Of a stretch of DNA of 64,000 bases, positions 38,701 through 49,600 are shown in pieces. The stretch covers positions 20,612-84,611 of the forward strand of contig JAPYMA010001360.1 of the NCBI GenBank assembly GCA_035041965.1, in the 5' to 3' direction. The position numbers and the translations under genes are program-made. The notes under the pieces were generated by a model that did no database searches, was not told where the DNA came from, and saw only the letters and a list, made by a program, of their open reading frames with translations. How positions within the stretch are numbered: the first letter of the stretch is position 1; the number at the start of each line of letters is the position of its first letter. This DNA is from Anisakis pegreffii. Taxonomy: Eukaryota; Nematoda; Chromadorea; Rhabditida; Anisakidae.

Positions 38701-40011
38701 TTTGATCAACGAAATCATTGTATCTGTTGCTGTTGCCATAACGACATCATTAAAACAATTTGATATGATCACAAGCACGATCAATTCCATGACACAACAA
38801 TTCTACCGAATAACTGATGCTAAATTAGGAAAAGGGATTGGGCAAAATTCGTCTTCACTTGGAGAACCTGCCTCGAGGGATTGATGATCAACCGATGTAT
38901 TTCACCAAAGAAAATTTGACGGAAATGTTCGGCAATGAATCCAGGAGAAAAGCGGAGTTTTTCGAATCATTATCTAAAGATCTCACTAGGCAACAGGTTC
39001 GCATCATTCAGTTTTTCTCAACACAAACATTATATGGATATTCAAATTTACAAAATCTTGCTTTTACGAATGAATGGAATTGAAAACTGATTAGGAATAA
39101 GACGGTTATAATTTTTCGCAATGTTTTATCCAAATTTTACAAAAGTTGTTCAGACTGATGATTCAAACATAAATTCTGAATCATTTTACGTAAGCATTGT
39201 GATTTGTTACATAGAAGTGATGCTGCTTGTAATGAAGTGATAATTTCAGTTGAAGGACTTCAAACGAAAAGGTTTTTCTATTCTAACTAAAGATCAACTA
39301 AACACGGTTTACGGTGAAAGTTCACCATTTAGCGATCCATCCTCGTTGGAGAAATTTTCATCGATGTCCCATGAAGATGTTCATCAACGTCTGCTTTCTG
39401 ATCTACGCAAACTGGCTAAGCCAGTAAACACAGAGGGTGTATTAAGTCGTCGTAAACGACAGGTGGTTAAACCTGTCAGGATTCTATCACCAATCATGTT
39501 CGCGGAAGAGTATAATAAGTATGGTGAAGGTCTCATCCTCTCACCGGTTATTTTCACAAGTATATTTTTCAGTCCAACAATACTTGGTCCTTACATTCTC
39601 AGTCCATACATATTTATTCCAACCGTGTTTGCACCTCGCGTACTCTCACCCGTAATCGTTTCTCCGAGTGGCTTTGCGCCATTCGTCTTATCTTCGCTCG
39701 TAATGCGTCCAACAATTTTATCGCCTCAAGTCCTCAATCCTGTAATCTTGTGCCCGTTAGTACTCACTCCGTTTATCATGTCTCCCACAGTCTTATCACC
39801 TCTCATTTTAACTCCTTTCGCGCTGTGTCCAGTAATTCTACGACCAACAGCTTTGCGTATCATCCTATTAAGTCCTTATGTGTTGTCGCCGGCTTGGCGA
39901 TCACCATCATACCTGGTAATGTTGTTGTTATCACCAAGAGCTTTCTCACCTGCGCTCAACTCAACTGGTACTGCATCTTCAGTCATCCTGTCGCCATCGG
40001 CGTTCAGCTGA
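35718..40011 (+). CDS. mlt-10-like: MLT-10-family moulting protein (DUF644 plus LSP repeats), gene 1
   Basis: Secreted protein of the nematode MLT-10 family; members act in cuticle shedding and are made in hypodermis at moults (family knowledge). Exons: 35718-35748, 36667-36844, 36987-37126, 37299-37572, 37797-37935, 38109-38342, 38484-38651, 38829-38996 and 39250-40011; 697 codons plus a stop, all phases fitting. The start exon (MMLSLGIITF) gives a short signal peptide and was picked for phase and a GTGAGT donor; it is the least certain part. The N-terminal region has TRETMPGA, ERWARQSIS, SEHLNEFHRN and FKCSNRAENLQEHAKC. Basic clusters (GRIKRNVRKR) and SRRKRQ near residue 522 look like furin sites. 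The last 175 residues are pentapeptides x-[IV]-L-S-P with many substitutions; I count ten exact LSP. It pairs with the gene at 46668-51035. Confidence 0.85.
37728..37750. repeat. (CAG)n tract in an intron
   Basis: About seven CAG units in the intron before exon 5 of the first MLT-10-like gene. Each unit ends in AG, so they lie near, but about 46 bases upstream of, the proposed acceptor at 37796. Confidence 0.9.
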
Positions 40012-40374
40012 CCAAAATCCTCTTTTACTGATTGATGATTGCTCATTATTTTTTCACTCACTACCTACATTCATTGCATATATTATATACATAGCTGACG
40101 AATTTTTGTATGATAAGAAGCGAAACTAATATCCATTTGAATCTTTCATCAGTACGGAACAACGATTCCGCTATTTCGCTATGCTTTGCTATGTAGCGAT
40201 AGCGCGCGATTGCCCATCTCTAGTTTTGCTCATTGTATTGTAATGTTCATTTAGAATTATCACGTTGTTGTGTTGTAAACTATACCAGAAAGGAGTCGTT
40301 TTGATGTCTTATTTCGCCATTGCTTTTTGACGCACAGAGTATTTTCAGTGTTTGCAGTCAGTATCAGTTTTTTC

Positions 40375-40430
<56 letters not shown>
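40375..40430. repeat. (AAT)n microsatellite
   Basis: About 18 AAT units. On the minus strand it reads (ATT)n immediately after the GC-richer block 40431-41010, as a 3' tail would. Confidence 0.97.
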
Positions 40431-41010
40431 TTACAAAGTACAATTGCAGAACATTTTAGCACTAGCGCTGAGACATCAACCGTTTCGGCTCATTAGGGGC
40501 ACAGCGACCGATTGGTTCAGAGTACCCATTGCGTGCTTCGGCGAAGGGAACAGAAGAGGCGGTTGTTTCAGGATGCCCAGTACCATTACAAGGTTTATGA
40601 AGACTGTAGCCTTTTGAACTAGCTTATTTCATTTTACAGTGGAGTCAGCCACAGCGTAGCAAACTTTCACCGGAACATACACGGCCAAAACGACTGCACC
40701 GAAGCGGATAAAACATCACAGATTTGCAAAGAAATATGTCACAGGACACTCGCTGCACGAATCGTGTTTTTCATCATATCGAAAAGAATACCATGTCACA
40801 CAGTAACAGTGAATCATATCGTTTCTGTACGGAAGTCATTGAGAAGTGGAGTTGGGTCGGAGGTATCCGTGATTCAGAGTAAAGTCGGGACTGCGAATCT
40901 CGAGGGCCAGATGGTTGCCTCCATTAACCTCGCTAGTTGCATGCCTGACTTCTTCCACGACCCTACCAATGGGAGGAGGTGCCTGAGGAGGTCCGGAGAT
41001 ATAAGATGAA
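40431..41010 (-). mobile_element. Possible non-LTR/SINE-like element with (ATT)n tail
   Basis: This 580-bp stretch is visibly GC-richer than its neighbours (runs such as GGCTCATTAGGGGCAC and GGGAGGAGGTGCCTGAGG). On the minus strand it is followed directly by (ATT)n. A discrete GC-shifted body with a trinucleotide tail is characteristic of RTE-type retrotransposons and their SINEs. I see no reverse-transcriptase motif and found no target-site duplication by eye, so the class is inference. It could instead be an unrelated GC island. Confidence 0.3.
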
Positions 41011-41649
41011 CCATATCTCATTTTGATAGGCTAACGACTGTGATTCAACTTGTACTTTTAAAGATTGGTGACTACAATGTGGAGCCAGAATAGAATTACG
41101 AGCTCGATTTTGATTGATTTCGAAGGCCTTGTCGTTATCTTAACATTTTTGATTGAGATCAGTTTTATGACGTGACATAGTAGGTAAAGTATTGAATAAT
41201 TGTTTTGGGTAGGACATTTGATGTAATGATCTCACCTTTGCTGATTTCCTTCTTGAAAACATGGAATTTATGCTTATTCGTTACCTTCAGTTCAGTATTC
41301 TAAACTTCAGTGTTATTGAAACATCATTCCGTTTCGAGCAGAAAATTCCTGCGTGAGTGGAACCTGAACCGGCGACGTACATATTCCGAGTCTAATTACG
41401 TAAACGCATGATTGTTCTAAACTGTAATCACCGTATCGACAAATAATGAATTTGGTAAAGCAGAGAAACAAACTTCAACAGCACATTTTAGTGGTTGCTC
41501 TCACCTCTACGCTTGGGAAAATAAATTATCATTAGCATCAATTCACATGCTTGAGTAAGTAATGATCCTAAAGGATATTAGTGGATAATACTTCAGATCA
41601 TGTGTTATGCATACGTCGTGAACTGGGTTATAAAAAACCTGATGGAATG
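41011..41649. other. Intergenic, nothing recognised
   Basis: Low-complexity AT-rich sequence between the possible retroelement and duplicated block A2; no open frame of note. Confidence 0.4.
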
Positions 41650-42673
41650 TTTTTCAGTACAACACATAAGGCTGGTTCTGAGCACAAGTGCATGTGACTA
41701 TATCAAACTGTATGTGCTGATCTGATTGTGTAGTTGACCTTTAGGGAATCGCCGTTGTTGAGAAACGACAATCAATCATCCGTATCAGCATCACTATCAT
41801 CATCATTGTTCATCTATGACGCAAGTATGCTGAGAACTTTTTACATCGGCGGTGTCACGTCGAAGAAATTTGACACGTCGGACGTTTCAAACTGGTTTTT
41901 CGGAAGACAGAACAAAACGCACATTCCCCTGAGCTGGGAGCTGCACATCTCAGAGTCTCATTTCTTGGGTAGAAAAATACACAACGCACTGATAATCCTA
42001 AAAATCATTACCGAACCACACAAAAAAAACATCCTAATCATTCTTATAGTGTGGAAACGGACAATCGTGAAATTGTGATTGATTATCCGTTATTTAATCA
42101 TTTCAACATTAAAATGCCTTTAATTGCAACAATCACAAATATTTCGTTGCAATTCATTTGTGTCACTGCATTCTGATAACGACCACGATATCACTCAAGC
42201 TGATATGCTTCTGATCAATGTTCAAGATGCCATTCCAGATCAAGAATGCTTGCAATGATCGGATTTCAACATTATATATTGCAATTCCGAAAAAAAACCG
42301 CAATAAAACACCCGCAATCCGTCGATCCTACTTAGAAATTCGAATTTTGAGATAATTCGAAAGTATCGAAGGGGATCATTGAAAGCATTCTTGCCTGTGA
42401 TCCATCTTAAAGATCACCACTAAGTGCCATATAAACCTTACATTAATTTTCCTCGAATCTAGTAATCATACATTAACATTTGGTCTTAAAAAGAAAAATT
42501 CGTATGCACTGCTTCTTAGCAAAATTTTCACACGTCAGTATCTATAAACAGATCACGAACTGGATTATTTCTGTTTTGTTGCATTGTAAAATATCACTGG
42601 CAATCAGATAAAGATGTAAACACCATAATAAAGCTCATACAAGTTCGTTCAAATGTGCGCATAGCAGTCGAAC
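41650..42673 (+). repeat. Duplicated block, copy A2, with a 114-codon open frame
   Basis: Counterpart of 31336-33981, contiguous here. An open frame from 41734 to 42078 runs through FRESPLLRNDNQSSVS, MLRTFYIGGVTSKKFDTS and IPLSWELHISESHFLGRKI. Codons corresponding to both arms of copy A1 are fused without the 1.55-kb middle. A TAG lies in frame just before the conserved start (GTGTAGTTGACC), so the frame must begin at a splice acceptor or be a relic. The end of homology, at about 42673, abuts a foldback element. Confidence 0.6.
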
Positions 42674-42680
42674 CGTGACC

Positions 42681-43003
42681 GGTCAATCTGCCTAAACACA
42701 TTTAGTCTAACGACAGTTTGCATAAAGACATATTGCCTAACGGACAGTTTGCCTAACGGATAATTTGACTAACGAACAGTTTTACTAATAAAGTTGCCTA
42801 TTGAGCGTCCGTTAGGCAAACTGTCCGTTAGGCAAACTGTCCGCTAGGCAAACTGTCCGCTAGGCAAACTGTCCGCTAGGCAAACTGTCCGTTAGGCAAA
42901 CTGTCCGTTAAGCAAACTGCCCTTTGGGCAAACTGTCCATTAGGCAAACTGCCTTTAGGCAAACTGTCGCTAGGCCAAACGTCTTAAGGCAGATTGAGCA
43001 GGT
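42681..43003. mobile_element. Foldback element with tandem 16-bp units (copy 1)
   Basis: The left part carries TGCCTAACGGACAGTT-type units, and the right part carries their reverse complement, GTCCGTTAGGCAAACT, about ten times in tandem from about 42810. The whole can fold back on itself. The ends read GGTCAATCTGCC and, inverted, near-matching TGCTCAATCTGCC. No protein is encoded. Related copies lie at 48919-49171 and 63451-63596. This copy sits exactly where the MLT-10 pseudogene fragment begins. Confidence 0.8.
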
Positions 43004-43006
43004 ACC

Positions 43007-43599
43007 GTTTCCTATATCATCAAGCTCATCAAAGTTTGTGCTTCTTGATGGTACGTTAACTAAACCTGTGAACAGTAAAAGTGTATTAAAGCGACCTAAA
43101 CGTCAAATTCTACCAACCCTTGTTGCTTCACCCACTGACTGGGTATTCGACATCTTTAATTGTGTTCCCCTTCACGTCCTCTCACCCACTGTTTTATCAG
43201 GTTCAGTTTTTACCGGTGTGCTGGGCCCCTTCATTTTCAGTCCTTGGCTCTTCATTCCAACTGTACTTTCGATTCCTTTAATTTCACCACTTATAAATTG
43301 TCCAAATAGGTTTTCACTATTCATGCTATCGCCTCCCGAATGCGTCCAGTAATGCTATCACCCCAAATCTTTAATCCGTCGACTCTGTCACCATTTTCAC
43401 TTCATTCTCTCATCAACATTACTGTCACCAATCTGCTCCATGTTCAACTATTCTACAACGTGTTACTGTAATGAGTCCCTGGGTGGCTTATCGATCACCA
43501 TCGTACATGCTCTTATCACTAATAGCTTTCTCACCAGCCATCAACTCTACTGCTACTGCCTTGTCGATCGTCGTCCTTCCACTATCTCCATTCAGCTAA
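43007..43599 (+). pseudogene. Decayed MLT-10-family copy (exon 7 end plus exon 9)
   Basis: 43007-43040 matches the end of exon 7 of gene 1 (the ATCATCAAGCTCATCAA region with its donor). It then jumps to sequence equal to exon 9 from the [13 protein letters not shown] cleavage region onward, so exon 8 and flanking introns are gone. The LSP-repeat frame stops at a TAA (43350), resumes in another frame as [13 protein letters not shown], meets further stops, and ends in a third stretch (WVAYRSPSYM then FSPAINSTATA) that aligns with the C-terminus of gene 1. At least two frame disruptions and no upstream exons make it a pseudogene. Confidence 0.85.
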
Positions 43600-45228
43600 A
43601 CTCCATGGTTAAGAACAATTGCTGATTAATTGCTCAATAGTGTCTGTTTTCATTTTAATAAATACCATAGTTTTGCAATTCTGGTTCGCCATAAAAGGAT
43701 GAAAGTTGGCGGATAAGATCAGAGTGGTAAAATTCAGTTCAATAGCATGAGAGTCAAATGACTAAGGCCAGATATTCAGTCGGAAATTATCAAGGAAATT
43801 TCAACAAATGACAAATTCGTTGATTTTGTCGTCTGATAAATATGAAGGACACGAAACAAAGAATGTGATGAAAAACATTATCGTTAATTGTCTGCATACA
43901 GAAATGGACTGGTTATTGAAGCGTTCGGTAATGTTGTATCATCAAGAGTTTATGATTGTCATTAATCAACGATGAAAATAATTCGTTCACGGTTTTGAGG
44001 TCATTATCATATTTGATGACCCAGAAAAGTGTTCTTTCGTTTTTTTCACGAATTTTGCTTGAATAGTTAACATTTTACAATGATGAAAGGATGCGACTGA
44101 GCCATTATTAATCGATCTGAAGAATTTTTTCGGATGGCAGCCCGCCATTATAGGTGTTGTACATTTGCCAACTGAACATCCGCTCATCGATCATTATCGA
44201 TCAAATGCTCATAGCTGTCAAAGAACAATCAGTTCTTTCCATTTAATAGGGATAGAAGATACTCAATGTGAAGAAGCATAAAGCTGTCCGAAAATATGTA
44301 ATTATCGCAATCTGGGCCCACGAAGTCCCACTGAATGAATGGACATATCACCATAAGTGATATGGAGATGGAGGGTTGCGAAATGGAATGAATCGTCGTG
44401 AACTCATGTAGCTGATGTGGTGTAGTACAATTTGTACACATGATTAATGAATTGTCGAATGTGTTCATGGAGATTTCGAAATATGTGTGTTTTACAGTAT
44501 TGCAAGACGGTTTTCTCTTGTGAACCATGGAAGTAGTGGATAAGCAGACGAGAGATCTTTGCCATTTGTTTCATCAATCTTCATCATCCCACAAATGTGA
44601 TCGATCACTCTTTTAATTCAGCAAATAAATTAACATTATTATCACACTATCAGATTGTCGCATAACTTTGAATTGCAAACAGACGTGCAGTAGAATTAAT
44701 TAGCGAGAAGAGTGTGGAAAAAGAGCTAGACTTTGCGTAATAATTAATAAACTACGAGGTAGATGATGTATTTATCAGTACTTCGAATGATTTTCTCATG
44801 ATAAGCTGCTGAATCGCACCCAGGTCAATGTCACAGTTCGTGCTCGCTGAGTCTATGATCGACGACGGTCACTAATTGACCTCTACGACTGATCCACATG
44901 CCAGATATTCCAAAAATTCATAGCGCATCCAATTTCATTAGTTAACTGTTCCAACGAACCCATCACTCATGCTGAACGAAGAATGAGCATAAGTCGCGCA
45001 TTTTATCTCATCAAAACTACTTAGTGTTTATTTCAATTCCATAATCGGCAACTGTTACATCGTTTGCAATTTTAATAGGTAAACCGCTGGTAGCAAAAGT
45101 AAAGTTTTGTAAGGATTTATGAGAAAGAGCACTACCGAACGCATTAATCTCATCTTCTCGCAAAGCAGAGAAGTCGCTAGTGAATCTTTAAATTAATCGA
45201 GTGTTATGCGAAAGATGTTTCGGGGAAA
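43600..45228. other. Intergenic within the MLT-10 cluster
   Basis: No exon recognised. Minus-strand open frames at 43987-44187 and 44229-44528 lack splice or start context. I did not detect further MLT-10 pieces here by eye. Confidence 0.35.
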
Positions 45229-45444
45229 TTGAACAAACTGATGAACTTACGTAGGCACAATGCTATCGGTCATTTCCTTGAAGGTTATGGCAATTCAAAT
45301 GCGAGCACAGAGAACGGCATGCAGGAGCGGACAAAGCGTAATATCAAAAAGAAAAATGAATATCATTTATTGTCAATAACAGAACTGTTAAAGCCTATCA
45401 TTGAAAACATATTTTGCTTGGACAACGAGAAACTGAAGCCATAA
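45229..45444 (+). pseudogene. MLT-10-family exon 4 fragment
   Basis: The frame reads LNKLMNLRRHN-AIGHFLEGYGN, then a basic RTKRNIKKKNEYHLL. It aligns with exon 4 of the gene at 46668 (KHNVIGHFLENYVN, then NERVKRDSVRRKTGYHLAS) and diverges after about 60 residues to a stop. No exons 1-3 or 5-9 are near. It is best explained as a relic of another family copy. Confidence 0.7.
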
Positions 45445-46640
45445 ACCAGTCGCGAGTCCTTTTCATAGCAATGTTCGCAGTCTCTGTGACGACGGTGCAG
45501 TGGTCCATTTTGGTGCAGGAAGCGGAGACTAACGTGCGCAATTATCGCTCGAAATTGAATTGAACAAAATTGAATTCAGCAATTTTTGAGTCCTTTTAAA
45601 GCGTTCGAAGATAACGTCGTTCTAGATATCCTCTCAAACTGCCACTATCCTCAATTTTGTCCACTAACATATCAATATTTTGGTATTATTGAATAGAAAA
45701 GATTCTACACTTGCAGAATATCATGTATATTGCCGGTGGATTTTGCTTAGTTCAAAAGATATAGATGGATTTCTGAAGATATGTCAACTCTAGCTGGATC
45801 ATTGATACAGTACCATATGAATATAACTAGTACTACATTCAAACTGTTAGAGATCATCATTACGTATATTCGCTATCTAGTCGTATATTCCAGATGGGGA
45901 AGATTGGCATCAGACGCTGAAAGTTTCTAGCGTGATAGTCATCAAGTGAATACCTTCGAGGCATTACGGCAAAATGAATCCATGCACATTTTCTTGTGAT
46001 TTCAAATTTGAAATCACTAAAGTGAGTGTTGTACGCTGCATGTAGCCGAAAGCTCGGTAAATTGAAACGTTTGTCCGCTCTCGAGATAGCTTTGCACAAT
46101 ATCAACGATTAACTGAAAAGAGCATGGTGATCTTCATCATTTCAAATGTGACAAAGCAATCGAAATCGACGAATGAGTGAATTAGTTACGGTCATCTCAT
46201 AAATCTTATGTCCCATTCAAAAACTGCATATTCTTTGGATAGCTGCCACTGGTGATATTCGTGGTGCAGAAAATGCTTCAAGTTCCTTAAAATTCGCTCA
46301 AGCGCAAATCGTCCGACTGACCGTTTGAATGTCTCTGGTTCTGCAAGGGTCAACGTCCCGCGCGGTGCTCAATGAGTCTATCGTCGAATGGCCTTCGCAA
46401 TTTGCTCATTACGAATATAGGTGATGTTATAGAATTGCTAGTGAGTTTTTCAGTAGAACGTTCAAAAATCTTTAGTATTCACTGTTAGTGGTGGAAAATC
46501 GATTTGTTGATATTCATCTTCGGCATTGATTTGCGCATGATTATCCTCCATTCGATCTCTTCAATTGATCAACTTACATCTAGGCCTATTATTCATGTAT
46601 ATTGATCACCGTAGGTAAGCATTCTGTTGTTTGAAATGGC
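45445..46640. other. Intergenic upstream of MLT-10-family gene 2
   Basis: Nothing recognisable as coding. A possible trans-splice acceptor (GTTACAG, about 46651) precedes the start codon at 46668 by about 17 bases. Confidence 0.35.
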
Positions 46641-46667
46641 ATGCGTTACAGAACAATTGTTCGCACA

Positions 46668-49600
46668 ATGATGAAACAACACCTTGGTTATGTTATGCTG
46701 TGGACGCTTTTAGCAGGTGAACAATGGAATTTGAACTTGGATTTAATGCTTGTGAGAAATTTATGCAGAAATGTATCCTTTTTAAGTGATTCCACTCTGC
46801 TTATACGTTCCAGTGGAGAGCATGAGTTTTGATAGCTGTAACTATGTTAATTTTCTGTAGCAGCCGAGCACGAACATAACGGTTTTGTGAAACATGATAA
46901 AATAAGAAGTTTAAGAATTTCTTCTCTTGATGTTGTATATTATTTTTAGGATTCATCGTTACGAACACGAAAAAATTTACACGTGACACAATGCCAGGAG
47001 CACAATATTATGACGGTAAGAAGATGAATATTCCGATTAGTAATGAAGCTGGCAAGGAATTGCTTGAGCGATGGGCACGTCAAAGCATCAGCAGTATTAT
47101 GTCGTCAATCGCAACTGAACGGTTTGTGTTGATGATGGTGATTGTTGTTGATATTTGTGAATTCAACATAAAACTTTTGCTTCATTTCATTATTTATTGA
47201 AATGCAGCAAATATTCAGTGAATATTCAACAATAGTCAGCAACAGATATATTTCATTTGATTCAGAAGTGAGCATTTGAATGAATTTCATCGTAACAAAT
47301 TGTTCAAATGCAGTAATCGTGCTGAGAATTTACAAGAACATGCGAAATGTGTTGTCGATACAATTGATGCACGACCGCAAAAATCAACTCACTCAAATCT
47401 TATCAGTTCGTGTTCACTTATTGTTTACTGCTTATTGCTAATGTTGTACGACTCGCTTCAGGCAATGTTTCGCCTTCATTGTTGATTTTTATTGAGACAC
47501 ACGAAGATCTTTATTTGTCTGTTAATAATCTGCATAAACAGACGCCACACAGTTTGGACACACCACTACAAAAATATCAGACCATCGTTTAAACTTCGAT
47601 TCATCAGTATAAAGCGAAATAATTTTCAGCGAGAAGATTGAAGAAGTTAAAGGAGTTGACGAAATCACATAAGCACAATGTTATCGGTCATTTTCTTGAA
47701 AATTATGTCAATTTAACTGGAAGCCAAGATGAGAGAGTGAATGAGCGCGTAAAGCGCGATAGTGTTAGAAGAAAAACTGGATACCATTTAGCGTCTGAAG
47801 CAGAACGATTAACACCGTTCGGTGTTGTTGGAAAGTACTTTGCTCGGACAACGAGATTACTCAAAAACAAAGACGTTGGCCAATCGTAAGTTCTCTTCAA
47901 ATTTCTGTTCTTGCTCTCTTTAGTAGTAAACAAATATGTGCTTTTTTAGGGCTTACTGGTGAGTGTTACTTTAAGACGGCCAGTCAGTCATAGCTTGCGT
48001 AAATTGAATAAGTGTATTTTCAAAAATTTTTTTTGTTCAGCTCTAACCTTGTTTAGCTCTATTGATCAGTTAGCAACGATTCATGGTACCTCCTACGAAA
48101 TGTTTCGAAATTTCTAGATGGGGAACGTTGGCTTCAGATGTTGAAGGTATTCAAAGCAGTGTGCATGATATGAACACGTTCCAGTCGATTCTTAAGGGCA
48201 GATTCGACTCGCTAAACCGAATATCACGCAGTTTTATGAAGGATGAAAAGACAAAGGTATTTGCTGCAGTCAGTCATCAATTTTAATGAATATCATCCCC
48301 ACCAAATCACAAAAGATCACAGAGGTGCCCAAAAATTCCATGTCTTGATCCCACGATCAATTCGGGGTCACGAAATTCAGATGAATTTCACTTGCTGACT
48401 AATCTCACAAGAAGCCTTTTTTGTATCGTTTGGCTCTTCTTAAAGTAACCCTTCGAATGTTTGGATCGCGACCCATTTGTGAACTGTGTTATCGATGAAC
48501 AAAAAATATCTCCGCCAAAGGATGATTCTCTTAATTAGGGCACTAAAATTTCCTCAGTTTTGACATAGTGTGATAGAGTTATCAGGAAAACAGCCTGAGA
48601 TTTCACATCACTTAACCTAGTGCTTGCAGAAGGACGAGAGAAGAGGCGAGAAATTAATGTTGCCAAACGAAACGTTTGAAACTGCGAATTTGACAGCTGA
48701 TCTGAAGCAGCAAACCGATACCGAGACTATGCGTTTGCTTCGAGAAGCTATGCAATTAGCGATGACTTTATCTGGACACAACGAAAGCGATATTGCAAAT
48801 AAAACAATCAAAGTTGCTTCACCACGCTTACTTTCCATTGTTCCGGAGGATAATACGGTAGCGCAACGTTTCAATTTAATGAATTTTATTCAGTTGTATT
48901 GTTTCGAAAATTCCTTGGCCGATCAATCTGCCGAAAGACATTTAGCCTAACGACAGTTTGCCTAAGGACACATTGATTAACGGACAATTTGCCTAACTTA
49001 CGGTTTTAATTGATATTTCGCCTAGTAGGCAAACTGCTCCCTGGGCAAAGTGTATGTTCGGCAAAATGTCCATTAGGCAAAATGTCCGTTCAGCAAATTG
49101 TCCGTTAGGCAATATGTCTTTAGGCAAACCATCGTTAGGCTAAATGCCTTTGGGCAGATTGACCGCGTACCGAAAATGCGACGTTTCGCTCATTCGAATT
49201 AATGGAATGAACTGAGGGCTGATGGAAGAATCAGAATTGATGAAATGATGTATTGTGGAGGAATGTCGAATAATTGCAGGTGTCACTCTTTTCACCATCA
49301 ATATTCAGTTTACACGAAAAAGGAGATGCGTCTGAAGTATTGGTGAATATGCCAAAGCTTTTGAGAAAAATGAACAAAGACCACAATGAATGGATGGATT
49401 TTGTACTGGAAGCATCGGGTGTTTCAGATGTGATAGAATATATGAAGGTAGATTAGAATTTAGCATTCATGATCGTTTGTGTTTGGGCGAATTGAACGAA
49501 ATGTAAGCGATATCGTTGGTTTCGCGCAAAACAATTCCATCTCAAGAACATATAAATTTGTGAACCGCCGCAAAGGATTCGAAGAAATGAAGAACTCATA

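Noticed and set aside
39750..40061. Alternative frames inside exon 9 of MLT-10-like gene 1
   Set aside because: Shadows of the LSP repeat; the repeat frame joins upstream exons in phase and ends with the conserved C-terminus.
42924..43010. N-terminal extension of the MLT-10 pseudogene reading through the foldback array
   Set aside because: These codons are translation of the 16-bp repeat units and have no counterpart in the intact genes.
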